From contig NZ_ML703255.1 in NCBI RefSeq assembly GCF_008520305.1, forward strand, positions 40,458 to 104,457: DNA of 64,000 nt, given 5' to 3'. A program made the position numbers and the translations under genes. Positions within the stretch are counted from its first letter, which is position 1. Each line of letters begins with the position of its first letter. A model generated the notes under the pieces. It did not search any database, was not told the DNA's origin, and worked only from the letters and a program-made list of their open reading frames with translations. This document shows positions 26,323-34,872 of the stretch, piece after piece. Source of the stretch: Mesorhizobium sp. SARCC-RB16n. Lineage in GTDB: Bacteria > Pseudomonadota > Alphaproteobacteria > Rhizobiales > Rhizobiaceae.

Positions 26323-26624
26323 GCACGGCCGGCCGTATCGTCCGGCTGGCCGAGCGTAACCGGGCACACGTGCACTTCTTTCTCGACGGTGAGATGCGTC
26401 ACGCGCTGGCGGGCGACACCGTGCTGACCGCCATGCTGGCTTCGGGGCACACCTTGCGACAATCAGAGTTCGGATCCGAGCCGCGCGCAGGGTTCTGCCT
26501 GATGGGCGCATGTCAGGATTGTTGGATATGGCAGGAGGAGGAGAGACCGCGTCTGCGCGCGTGCACAACCCTTATCGGTGAGGGTCTGCGGCTGCGCACG
26601 ACACCTCCGGAGAGCTGGCCGTGA
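26319..26624 (+). CDS. (2Fe-2S) ferredoxin-like subunit of an opine/amino acid dehydrogenase
   Basis: A 101-residue protein starting at ATG 26319 that overlaps the HyuB stop. It carries the cluster ligands GFCLMGACQDCW plus a distant RACTT, the pattern of the small gamma subunit of HcnABC/NoxABC/OoxABC-type dehydrogenases. It would shuttle electrons between the two flavoproteins and the membrane quinone. Its stop overlaps the start of the alpha subunit, so the pair is translationally linked. Confidence 0.82.
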   Translation: MSTAGRIVRLAERNRAHVHFFLDGEMRHALAGDTVLTAMLASGHTLRQSEFGSEPRAGFCLMGACQDCWIWQEEERPRLRACTTLIGEGLRLRTTPPESWP

Positions 26625-27988
26625 ACCAGGCCACACCGCCACGGATTGTGATCGTGGGTGCAGGTCCCGCCGGCATCAGGGCCGCCGCCACGCTGGTCGA
26701 GGCCGGGCTCCATCCGACGGTGATCGACGAAGGGTATCGCGCGGGCGGGCAGATCTATCGCCGTCCGCCTGCCGGGTTCGGCCGCACGCCAAAGCAGCTC
26801 TACGGGTCGGAAGCGGCGAAGGCGCGCGCACTGCATGCGCTCTTCGATCGGCTGGCCAAGGATGAGCAACTCACCCATTGCGCGGGCAGTTCTGTCATAG
26901 CCGCGCATGGCGGCCAGTTGCATGTGCTGGGCGAGGACGGCGTTCAGGTTGTCGGCTATGAGCGTTTGATCCTTGCCACGGGCGCGTCCGACCGCGTCGC
27001 GCCGATCCCCGGTTGGCAGAATGCCGGCGTCTACAGTCTTGGCGCGGCGCAAATCGCGCTCAAGGCGCAAGGTGTGGCCCTTGGGCGGCGGATCGTCCTG
27101 GCGGGATCGGGGCCCTTACTGACGCTGGTCGGCGCCCAGCTCGTCGAGGCTGGAGCGGATGTGGCCGCGGTGCTTGATACGTCTCCCTGGCATCAACAGG
27201 TGCGGGGATTCTCAGGCGTTGCCGCCCGGCCGGTCGTTGCGTTGCGCGGCATGGCCCTGCGGGCGCGGCTCGGGCGCCGCTATCACGCAGGTGTGACACT
27301 GGAGCGGATCGAGGCCGACGGGCAGGGCGTCGCAGCCTTGCGCTGGCGCGATGCCGGCGGACGGCAGCAGCTCACCTCCTGCGACATGATCGGCATGGGC
27401 TGGCACTTGCGGGCCGAAACCCATCTGGCCGATCTGGCGGGATGCGCCTTCACCTATGACGAGCAATGGCGGCAGTGGCTGCCAAAGACCGACGAAATGG
27501 GTCGGGCCGGCAACGGTGTCTACTTTGCGGGCGATGGGGTTCGCCTGCTCGGTGCCGATGGCGCCGAGATTGCGGGGCGCCTTGCAGCGGCGGCGTGCCT
27601 TGCCGACAGCGGATGTCGGGCGCCCTCGGTCAGTGCCGATCTGCGCAAGCTCGTGCGGCTCGAGCGCTTTGCTCGCGGTCTGGCTCGCGCCTTTCCCTGG
27701 CCGGCGGCCATGGTACGGGCGCTGCCCGATGAGGCGATCGTCTGCCGGTGCGAGAACGTCACCGCCGCAGCCGTGCGCGAGGGGACGGATTTCGGCGGCT
27801 GCGAGGCCAACAGGGTGAAATCACTTTCACGCGCCGGCATGGGGCGCTGCCAGGGGCGCTATTGCCAGTTGGCTGCCGTCGAACTCGTCGCCGCGCAAAC
27901 CGGCTGTATGCTCGAAGCCGTCGGCAGGTTTCGCGCGCAAGCCCCTGTCCGGCCAGCACCCATCGGCGCCTTCCTCCGGGAAGACTGA
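26621..27988 (+). CDS. Opine/octopine dehydrogenase alpha-type flavoprotein (OoxA/HcnB-like)
   Basis: A 455-residue FAD/NAD(P)-type protein. N-terminal VIVGAGPAGIRAA with YRAGGQIYRRPPAGFG, then LILATGASDRVAPIPGW and YFAGDGVRLLGADGAEIAG. The C-terminal 80 residues hold a BFD-like 2Fe-2S region (VCRCENVTAAAVREG and GMGRCQGRYC). This is the alpha subunit layout of octopine/nopaline oxidase, hydrogen cyanide synthase HcnB and D-amino acid or proline dehydrogenase complexes. The matching beta subunit, usually next on the same strand, is here inverted at 28005. The substrate is probably an N-alkylated or cyclic amino acid. Confidence 0.85.
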   Translation: MNQATPPRIVIVGAGPAGIRAAATLVEAGLHPTVIDEGYRAGGQIYRRPPAGFGRTPKQLYGSEAAKARALHALFDRLAKDEQLTHCAGSSVIAAHGGQLHVLGEDGVQVVGYERLILATGASDRVAPIPGWQNAGVYSLGAAQIALKAQGVALGRRIVLAGSGPLLTLVGAQLVEAGADVAAVLDTSPWHQQVRGFSGVAARPVVALRGMALRARLGRRYHAGVTLERIEADGQGVAALRWRDAGGRQQLTSCDMIGMGWHLRAETHLADLAGCAFTYDEQWRQWLPKTDEMGRAGNGVYFAGDGVRLLGADGAEIAGRLAAAACLADSGCRAPSVSADLRKLVRLERFARGLARAFPWPAAMVRALPDEAIVCRCENVTAAAVREGTDFGGCEANRVKSLSRAGMGRCQGRYCQLAAVELVAAQTGCMLEAVGRFRAQAPVRPAPIGAFLRED

Positions 27989-28004
27989 TGCGACGTCGCC
28001 GGCT

Positions 28005-29330
28005 CTAGAAGTCGGCGACCTTGCCCCATACCGAAACGTCGAAGCGGCGCGGGTTATAGGATGTCGCATCGACGATCGGTTCTGTTCCGGTCACCAGATC
28101 GGCAACGAGGTGCCCGGCGCCTGGGCCGATGCCAAAGCCGTGCCCCGAAAATCCGGCCGCCAGGAAGAAACCCGGAACGCTATGGATCTCGCCGATGGCG
28201 GGCACTCCGTCCGGCGTGCTGTCGATATAGCCGGCCCAGGCCGCGCTGATCCTGGTCTGGCGAAGTGCAGGCAGCAGCTCGAGCGCCCGGGCGTGGGTCA
28301 GTCGAATGGTCCCCTGATCCGGAACCGGGTCGAGGATGCGCATCCGCTCCATCGGCGTCGGCCGGTCGAGCCGCCAGCGTTGCAGCGTTTCGTGGCCCGA
28401 ACGCATGCCTTGCAGCCCGCCAGGCCCGATGCTGCGCCAGCGCTTCAGGAACATGGGAAGGAACTGCGACGAGAAACGCAGTTGCTGCGCGGTCACGTCC
28501 ACGCGTCCGCGTCCGCTTATGGCGAGCGTATAGCCGCCGTCGCCGCGGCGCGTGGCCGAAACCTTCGCGGTGTGCAGCGCGTCCGGCAGGCCCTCCGCAC
28601 CGGGCGAGACGGACAGGATGGACGAGCGTACCGACGCCTGCGGGAAGCGGAAACCAAACTGGTGGCAAAAGGAGGAGGCCCAGGCGCCACCGGCCATGAC
28701 CGCAGCTTTGGTCCGGATCGTTCCACTTTCCGTGACCACGGCGCTCAGTCGCCCGCCCTCGGTCTCGATACCGCGCGCCGCGCAATTCTGGTGGACGATG
28801 CTCCCAAGCTTGAGGATGGCGCGGGCGACCGCGGGCGCCGCCCGCGAAGGATCGGCTGTGCCGTCGGTCGGCGAGAAGACGCCGCCCCTCCAGCGCCGGC
28901 CGGTGGCACGGCCCCGCTCGGTGGCCGCGGCACTGTCGAGCATGTGCGTTGTAACGCCGGCGGTTCTGGCGAAGTTACGCCAACGCGCCCAGCCGGCAAG
29001 TTCCGCCTCGTCATTGCTGAGATAAAGCAGCCCGCAACGGCGAAAGCCGGTGTCTTCGCCGGTTTCCGCCGCAAAGCTGTCCCATAGGTCGAGGCTTCGG
29101 GTTGCAATAGGCAGCTCGCGGGCGTCGCGGTTCTGCTGGCGGCACCATCCCCAGTTTCTGCTGGACTGCTCGGCGGCGATGCGTCCCTTTTCGACCAGCG
29201 CGACCTTCAGGCCGCGCCTGGCCAGATAGTAGGCCGCAAAGACACCTACGATGCCTGCGCCGATCACCACCACATCAGCCGATTGCGGCAGTTCGGCGGA
29301 CGTTTCGATTTGCTGCAGCGGCGCGCGCAT
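28005..29330 (-). CDS. DadA-type FAD oxidoreductase, likely beta subunit of the opine-type dehydrogenase
   Basis: A 441-residue flavoprotein with VVVIGAGIVGVFAAYYLARR, VALVEKGRIAAEQSSRNWGW (the covalent or tight FAD N-terminal pattern) and SRNWGWCRQQNRD. The C-terminal FAD motif is AAGFSGHGFGIGPGAGHLVA. This is the OoxB/HcnC-like member of the DAO superfamily. It converges with the alpha subunit with only 16 bases between stops, instead of lying in the same operon. The gene is followed on the other side, divergently, by an Lrp regulator. Confidence 0.85.
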   Translation of the reverse strand: MRAPLQQIETSAELPQSADVVVIGAGIVGVFAAYYLARRGLKVALVEKGRIAAEQSSRNWGWCRQQNRDARELPIATRSLDLWDSFAAETGEDTGFRRCGLLYLSNDEAELAGWARWRNFARTAGVTTHMLDSAAATERGRATGRRWRGGVFSPTDGTADPSRAAPAVARAILKLGSIVHQNCAARGIETEGGRLSAVVTESGTIRTKAAVMAGGAWASSFCHQFGFRFPQASVRSSILSVSPGAEGLPDALHTAKVSATRRGDGGYTLAISGRGRVDVTAQQLRFSSQFLPMFLKRWRSIGPGGLQGMRSGHETLQRWRLDRPTPMERMRILDPVPDQGTIRLTHARALELLPALRQTRISAAWAGYIDSTPDGVPAIGEIHSVPGFFLAAGFSGHGFGIGPGAGHLVADLVTGTEPIVDATSYNPRRFDVSVWGKVADF

Positions 29331-29553
29331 GGTTCTCTCTGCCTTGAAGCGCCAATCTAGCGTGTCGCGCAGGCAGCCGCTGCTGCAGTTGTGGCCTGAG
29401 CAGAATTTTATTCCGGCAGCCGTCTTAAAATCGGGAGTCCCTGCGTTTCAAGCGGCATCCGGTCGGATGGACAGCCCGGCGGGCTGTGGTAGTCTCGACG
29501 GTCACTAGCAAGGCAGCATTTTGTGCTGCGGCCTTCTTCCTCGGAGACAACCC

Positions 29554-30030
29554 GTGAAACTCGATCGGATCGATATCAAGATTCTTCACGAACTGCAGAA
29601 GAACGGCCGCATCACCAACGTGGAATTGGCGGAGGTGGTGCATCTATCGCCGAGCCCATGCCTGATGCGGGTCAAGAGGTTGCAATCGGAAGGTTATATC
29701 GAAGGCTATTCGGCGCAGATCAATATCGGCAAGCTCGGCCAGACGTTGACCGTCTTCACCGAAATCACCTTGAAGAACCACCGCCAGGTAGACTTCGCCC
29801 GTTTTCTCGCCGTCGTGGACAAGATCGAGCAGGTCATCGAATGTCATCTTGTGTCGGGTGGCTACGACTATCTGATGAAATTCGTCACCTCCGGCATCGG
29901 CGAGTATCAGTCGATCATGGAGCGGCTCACCGACATGGATATCGGCATCGACAAGTATTTCAGCTTCGTGGTGCTGAAGTCTCCCATCGTCAAGGCGCAC
30001 ATGCCGCTGCCCAGCCTGTTTCCGAGGTAG
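29554..30030 (+). CDS. Lrp/AsnC family regulator
   Basis: A 158-residue regulator beginning with GTG 29554 (GGAGA upstream): VKLDRIDIKILHELQKNGRI, ELAEVVHLSPSPCLMRVKRL. The RAM ligand domain follows with VIECHLVSGGYDYLMKF and GIDKYFSFVVLKSPIVK. Such proteins sense an amino acid and control its dehydrogenase, so the divergent DadA-type gene is a natural target. The last codons, MPLPSLFPR and stop, occur again almost unchanged at 33187-33216. Confidence 0.9.
   Translation: MKLDRIDIKILHELQKNGRITNVELAEVVHLSPSPCLMRVKRLQSEGYIEGYSAQINIGKLGQTLTVFTEITLKNHRQVDFARFLAVVDKIEQVIECHLVSGGYDYLMKFVTSGIGEYQSIMERLTDMDIGIDKYFSFVVLKSPIVKAHMPLPSLFPR
30001..30030 (+). repeat. 30-bp direct repeat, copy 1 (end of Lrp gene)
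   Basis: This is the coding end of the Lrp regulator (Met-Pro-Leu-Pro-Ser-Leu-Phe-Pro-Arg-stop). It matches 33187-33216 in 29 of 30 bases; the only change is a silent T to C in the Phe codon. Confidence 0.85.
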
Positions 30031-30069
30031 GGGTGGCCGCGACGCGCGCGGTTGTCGCCCCGCAGCCCG

Positions 30070-31011
30070 CTACAAAATGTCCAGCCGCAGTATCGCGTGC
30101 AATGCTTTCAATTCGGCTTGCATCTCAGCGACCATCCAGGCGCTGATATCAGAGACGACAGGCCGTACCGGCTTTGAGCGCGGCGCAATCAACTGATGGA
30201 TCCGGCCCGTCTTGATCTGCCTGTCCGAGGCCGGAACAAGCGTTCCCTGAAGCAGCGCCCTTGAAACATTGCTGAGCCAGCCGAGCGCCACGCCTTCCCC
30301 GTTCATCGCTGCCTGAAGGACGACCGCGTAGTCCGAGAACTCGAGCCACTTCGCCCTGCTGGTCTTGCGGTCCGCTACACCGCCCCATGCATCCAGCCAC
30401 TGCTCCTTGGCGTCTGTAAGATGAAGCGGGACATGACCGTCCCCGGTTCCGGCATGTATCAACCGACCGTGGGCCGACAGATAGGATGGACTGCATACGG
30501 GAACGATGATTTCCGGCGAGAACGCCCAGCGGTGATACTGCGTATCGTCATCGGTCAGGATTCTCGTGGCAAGGTCCACATTCTCGGCAGGCCCTCGTAG
30601 AACGCCGGCGATCAATTCGAACCTCAGGTCCACATCAGGAAATCTCTTGTTGAACGCCCCTAATCTGGGAACAAACCAGTGTGTTGCCAGAGAACTCGAA
30701 AGGGAAAGGGTAACCAGCGGCTTTGCAGCGCTGTTCTGCCTGATCTCCCGGATGACCTGCGCGATGCCTTCAAATCCTTCTCGCACAGCTGAATAAAGGG
30801 CGCGCCCTGCCGGGGTCGCGGCCAATCCCGTTGGCTCCCGGGTGAACAGAGCGGCTCCAAAATCGGCTTCGAGTTGGGCGATGCTGCGGCTAACGGATGG
30901 TTGAGTGACGTTGAACTCCCGCGCGGCGGCCGTGAAGCTGCCCAGTCGGACAGCAGCCTCGAAAACGAGAAGTCCGCGCGCGGAAGGAACGAGTTTTGCA
31001 AAACCAGTCAT
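30070..31011 (-). CDS. LysR family regulator (GcvA-like)
   Basis: A 313-residue regulator from ATG 31011. The HTH reads LVFEAAVRLGSFTAAAREFN, VTQPSVSRSIAQLEADFGAA, LFTREPTGLAATPAG. The effector domain contains SLSSSLATHWFVPRLGAFN, the style of GcvA/AmpR-type LysR proteins. Divergent from the flavin oxidoreductase at 31105, with about 90 bases between, so it most likely regulates that gene. The frame extends 9 codons upstream without a better start. Confidence 0.87.
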   Translation of the reverse strand: MTGFAKLVPSARGLLVFEAAVRLGSFTAAAREFNVTQPSVSRSIAQLEADFGAALFTREPTGLAATPAGRALYSAVREGFEGIAQVIREIRQNSAAKPLVTLSLSSSLATHWFVPRLGAFNKRFPDVDLRFELIAGVLRGPAENVDLATRILTDDDTQYHRWAFSPEIIVPVCSPSYLSAHGRLIHAGTGDGHVPLHLTDAKEQWLDAWGGVADRKTSRAKWLEFSDYAVVLQAAMNGEGVALGWLSNVSRALLQGTLVPASDRQIKTGRIHQLIAPRSKPVRPVVSDISAWMVAEMQAELKALHAILRLDIL

Positions 31012-31104
31012 ACGTCCAGCGTATAGCCACCCCAACAATTTTCAAGCTTTCTGAAGTCTCGTAAAGAGCAGACTATAACTCTCGGGAATGGCACGGAGCA
31101 GGAC

Positions 31105-33153
31105 GTGAAGGTAGCGGCATCTCAAGCAGACAGCACATCCGGCGATCCTCTGCTTCAGCCGTTCCGGCTCAAGGGTCTGACGCTGCGCAACCGCGTCGTC
31201 AGCACCAGCCATGCCTCGATGCTTGACGAGGGCGGCCTGCCGCTCGAGCGCTACCAGCTCTACCATGAGGAGAAAGCGCGCGGCGGCCTGGCGATGACCA
31301 TGGCAGGCGGCTCGGCGATGACCTCGCCCGACTCGAGCTGGGGCGGTGGTCAGCTAGATCTTTCGAGCGATCGCATCGTCCCCCATCTTCAGTCTCTGTC
31401 GCGGCGAATCCATCGCAACGGCGCGGCAGTCATGTGCCAGGTCTCGCATCTTGGCAGGCGCGCCACCGCCTATGCCGGGAACTGGCTCCCGCCGGTGGCG
31501 CCGTCACGGGTGCGCGAGACGCGAAACCGGAATTTCCCGAAGGAGATGGACGCAGCCGACATCGACAGGATCGTCAAGGATTACGCAAGCGCCGCCAAGC
31601 GCTGCCGTGACGGTGGGCTGGACGGCATCGAGACGGTCACCGGCGGCCATCTCGTCGGCCAATTCCTGTCGCGCAGAACCAACAGACGCATGGATGGATT
31701 TGGCGGCTCGCTCGAAAATCGCGCCCGCTTCGGCCTGATGGTTCATGAGGCAATTCGCCAGGCGGTTGGCGACGATTTCGCGGTCGGCATTCGATTCGTC
31801 ATCGACGAGGGGGTCGATGACGGATCGGATTTCGAGGAATGCCTCGCTTTCGCCCAGTTGTTCGAGCGGGAAGGCCATATCGATTTCTTCAATTGCATTT
31901 TTGGCCGCATGGACACCGACCTGTCTCTGGCCGAGCAGAACATGCCTGGCATGTTCACCCGCAGCGCGCCGTTTGTGCCGCTGGTTGGGCAGTTCAAGCG
32001 GGAGACCCGATTGCCTGTCATCCACGCCGCAGCCATCAGGGATGTAGCCACGGCCCGGCATGCCGTCCGCGAGAACCTTGTCGACCTGGTCGGCATGACG
32101 CGGGCGCATATTGCCGACCCGCATATCGTCAACAAGGTGATGCGGGGAGAAGAAGACCGCATTCGCCCGTGCGTCGGCGCTTCCTACTGCCTGTATAAGA
32201 AGGTGCAGTGCGTTCACAATCCGGCCAGTGGCCATGAAACGATCATCAGCCATACCATCGCCGGGGCCGAAACGCCGAAACGTGTGGTCGTGGTCGGCGG
32301 GGGGCCGGGTGGAATGGAAGCGGCAAGGGTCGCCGCCGAGCGCGGGCACAAAGTCTGCCTGCTTGAAGCCGGAGCGCGGCTCGGTGGGCAGGTGCTCGTT
32401 GCAGCCTCCGCCGTCGACCGCAAGAATCTCATCGGCATAGTCGACTGGCGCGTCGACGAACTTGCCCGCCTCGGCGTGGACGTCCGTCTCAACACCTATG
32501 CGGACGCAGAGATCGTCCTGGCCGAGAAGCCGGACGCGGTGATCGTTGCCACCGGCGGCGTTCCGGACATGGAATGGCTGGAGGGCGCCGAACATTGCGA
32601 CAGCGTCTGGGATGTCTTGACCGGCGTCCTGCCGGCGAAAGACGATGTGCTCATCTACGACGAAACCGGACGCCAGGCCGCCATTTCCTGCGCCCTGCAT
32701 CTTGCCCGCCTGGGGCGCGTGGTTAGCCTGGCCATAGCGGACGATACCTTGACGATCGAGACACCCTATCCGGACAGGGTGAGTTTCCGCAAACTTGCCT
32801 CGGAACTCGGCATCCGGGTAGTCAGCGACGTGCGCCTAGTAAAGGCGGTAGGCCAAGGCAACGGGATCGCCGCCCGGTTCCGGCATGAGCTCACCGGCGC
32901 GGAAACGGAAATGATGGCAGCCCAACTCATCGTCGAACGCGGCACCGCGCCCATGGAAGATACCTACCTGGAATTGCGTGCGCGCTCCTCCAACAATGGC
33001 GTCACCGATATCGCACTCATGATGGGAACGAAGACAAAGGGTGGTCCCCACGCTGCTGGATCGTTCATCTTGCACCGCATTGGAGATGCGGTTGCCAGCC
33101 GGGATATATACTCAGCGATCTATGAAGCCTACCGGCTCTGCTCGCAATTGTAG
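31105..33153 (+). CDS. NADH:flavin oxidoreductase of the TMADH/2,4-dienoyl-CoA reductase/stachydrine demethylase type
   Basis: A 682-residue three-part enzyme: an FMN TIM barrel (1-370; DPLLQPFRLKGLTLRNRVV, VMCQVSHLGRRAT, GHLVGQFLSRRTNRR, RFGLMVHEAIRQ), a 4Fe-4S section (CVGASYCLYKK with VQCVHN), and an FAD/NAD domain (VVVVGGGPGGMEAARVAAER). Relatives demethylate trimethylamine, dimethylamine or N-methylproline (stachydrine route), or reduce dienoyl-CoA. The TSHAS start and R-R-T-N-R near the barrel end recall N-methylproline demethylases. GTG 31105 is the start; divergent from the LysR gene. Substrate not determined. Confidence 0.83.
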   Translation: MKVAASQADSTSGDPLLQPFRLKGLTLRNRVVSTSHASMLDEGGLPLERYQLYHEEKARGGLAMTMAGGSAMTSPDSSWGGGQLDLSSDRIVPHLQSLSRRIHRNGAAVMCQVSHLGRRATAYAGNWLPPVAPSRVRETRNRNFPKEMDAADIDRIVKDYASAAKRCRDGGLDGIETVTGGHLVGQFLSRRTNRRMDGFGGSLENRARFGLMVHEAIRQAVGDDFAVGIRFVIDEGVDDGSDFEECLAFAQLFEREGHIDFFNCIFGRMDTDLSLAEQNMPGMFTRSAPFVPLVGQFKRETRLPVIHAAAIRDVATARHAVRENLVDLVGMTRAHIADPHIVNKVMRGEEDRIRPCVGASYCLYKKVQCVHNPASGHETIISHTIAGAETPKRVVVVGGGPGGMEAARVAAERGHKVCLLEAGARLGGQVLVAASAVDRKNLIGIVDWRVDELARLGVDVRLNTYADAEIVLAEKPDAVIVATGGVPDMEWLEGAEHCDSVWDVLTGVLPAKDDVLIYDETGRQAAISCALHLARLGRVVSLAIADDTLTIETPYPDRVSFRKLASELGIRVVSDVRLVKAVGQGNGIAARFRHELTGAETEMMAAQLIVERGTAPMEDTYLELRARSSNNGVTDIALMMGTKTKGGPHAAGSFILHRIGDAVASRDIYSAIYEAYRLCSQL

Positions 33154-33186
33154 AGCGGGAGAAAGCAGGCATGCTGGCTGACCTCG

Positions 33187-33216
33187 ATGCCGCTGCCCAG
33201 CCTGTTCCCGAGGTAG
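33187..33216 (+). repeat. 30-bp direct repeat, copy 2
   Basis: A second copy of the last 30 coding bases of the Lrp gene, ending TAG at 33216 directly against the stop of the convergent ABC ATPase gene (33217-33219). No Lrp coding sequence lies upstream of it. It shows that the DNA between the two copies was inserted or that a second Lrp gene was lost here. Confidence 0.85.
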
Positions 33217-34872
33217 TCAGCGGTGGCCGTACTGGCTGACCAGTTCGGGATCGCGGACGAGGCCGTCGAGCCATGCGGGATCGAGTTTCGGCACCGAGGA
33301 GAACAGAAGCTTGGAATAGGGGTGGGTGGCTGCCTTGACCTTGTCGGGCGTGATCTGCTCCACGCGCTGCCCATTATACATGACCATGATCTCGTCGCAG
33401 ATGGCCTCGACGACCGAGAGGTCGTGGCTGATGAAGATGTAGGAGAGCCCCAGCTCGCGTTGCAGCTCCTTGAGCAGCTCGATCACCGCGGACGCCACCA
33501 CCGTGTCGAGTGCCGAGGTGATTTCGTCGCAGATGATCAGCTTGGGGTCCGCCGCCAGCGCGCGCGCGAAGTTCACGCGCTGCTTCTGGCCACCCGAGAG
33601 CTCGGATGGATGGCGGTAGCGCAACGTCTTGGGCAGGCGCACCATGTCGAGCAGTTGGTCGACGCGCTTCGACCGCGTCTGTCTGTCGAGCCCGTGGTAG
33701 AAGGCCAGCGGACGGGCGATGATGTCTTCCACTGGCTTGGCCGGATTGAGCGCGGTATCGGCGTACTGGAACACGATCTGCATCTCGCGCAGCTGGTCCT
33801 GGGTGCGTTTGCCCGCCGCGCGCTGCAGTTCCTTGCCATCGAAGACGATCTCGCCGGCGGCCGCCGGATGGATGCCGGCGATCACCCGCGCCAGCGTCGA
33901 TTTTCCGCAGCCGGATTCGCCGATGATGCCGAGATTGCGCCCCTTCTCCACGACCAGGCTGACGGAGTTGACGGCACGGATGAGGGGCAGTCCGTCATCC
34001 CGAACCGCGCCGTAGCCGGCCGTCAAATCGTCGATGCGCAGCAGCTGCTTGGTTGCCGCATTCGTGTCCGCATGCGCTTGCCGCCGCTTCGGTTCGAACG
34101 CGGCCAACAGTTCGCGCGTATAGGGGTGCTGGGCAGCCGAAAGAATTTGAGCCGTGGTGCCGGTCTCCTGCACTTCGCCACCCTTCAACACCACGATATG
34201 GTCGGCGATCTGGGCGACGACCGCGAGGTCGTGGGAAACGTAGACGCCCGCTATGCCGCCCGCCCGCATAACCGATTTAAATGCCTTCAGCACGTCGATC
34301 TGCGTCGTCACGTCGAGGGCTGTCGTCGGCTCGTCGAATATGACCAGCTTGGGATCGCCGATCAGCGCCATGGCCGCCGAGAGCCGCTGCAATTGTCCGC
34401 CCGAAACCTGGTGTGGATAACGGCCGCCGATCCCATCGGGATCGGGTAGTGACAAGGCCCTGAACAGCGCGATCGCGCGCTTTCGAGCCTGTTCGGGAGG
34501 CATCAGTCTGTGGATCCGCGTCACCTCGATCACCTGCTCCATGATGGTGGACGCGGGGTTGAAGGACGCGGCGGCACTTTGCGGAACATAGGCGATGTCG
34601 GTACCGCGTAATTTGGCGCGCTCCTTTTCGGAAAGTGCTGCCATGTTCTTGCCGTTGACGTTGATCTCGCCGCCGGTGATCCGGCAGCCTGGCCGGGCGT
34701 GCCCCATGAGCGAGAGCGCCACAGTCGTCTTGCCGGAGCCGCTCTCACCGATGAGGGCGACGATCTCGCCGTCGGCTATATCGAGGCTGACGCCTTTGAT
34801 GATTTCGACAATCCGCCCGGCGTCGGTCGTTGCCTCGATCTTCAGGTTCCTGACCTCGACGAGATTGGTCAT
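33217..34872 (-). CDS. Fused dipeptide/oligopeptide-type ABC ATPase (DppD-DppF type)
   Basis: A 551-residue protein with two ATPase cassettes. First: Walker A GESGSGKTT (about 40-48), signature VSGGQLQRLS and Walker B LVIFDEPTTALD. Second: GESGCGKST, LSGGQKQRVN and LIICDEITSALD; the Glu after Walker B Asp is replaced pattern-wise by DEIT but the catalytic Glu remains. The domain order corresponds to the separate DppD and DppF subunits. ATG 34872 overlaps the end of the permease gene. It powers uptake for the operon at 34869-38365 (order on the minus strand: binding protein, two permeases, this ATPase). Confidence 0.9.
   Translation of the reverse strand: MTNLVEVRNLKIEATTDAGRIVEIIKGVSLDIADGEIVALIGESGSGKTTVALSLMGHARPGCRITGGEINVNGKNMAALSEKERAKLRGTDIAYVPQSAAASFNPASTIMEQVIEVTRIHRLMPPEQARKRAIALFRALSLPDPDGIGGRYPHQVSGGQLQRLSAAMALIGDPKLVIFDEPTTALDVTTQIDVLKAFKSVMRAGGIAGVYVSHDLAVVAQIADHIVVLKGGEVQETGTTAQILSAAQHPYTRELLAAFEPKRRQAHADTNAATKQLLRIDDLTAGYGAVRDDGLPLIRAVNSVSLVVEKGRNLGIIGESGCGKSTLARVIAGIHPAAAGEIVFDGKELQRAAGKRTQDQLREMQIVFQYADTALNPAKPVEDIIARPLAFYHGLDRQTRSKRVDQLLDMVRLPKTLRYRHPSELSGGQKQRVNFARALAADPKLIICDEITSALDTVVASAVIELLKELQRELGLSYIFISHDLSVVEAICDEIMVMYNGQRVEQITPDKVKAATHPYSKLLFSSVPKLDPAWLDGLVRDPELVSQYGHR

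Noticed and set aside
28110-29087. A 325-codon plus-strand open frame
   Set aside because: Antisense to the DadA-type oxidoreductase and very rich in Arg/Pro/Gly.
26319-29330. Hydrogen cyanide synthase (hcnABC)
   Set aside because: Subunit types match the wider family, but the beta subunit is inverted and hydantoinase genes are coupled; opine or amino acid oxidation is a better fit.
33223-34449. A 408-codon plus-strand open frame
   Set aside because: Antisense to the fused ABC ATPase; no protein features, while the opposite strand has all ATPase motifs.
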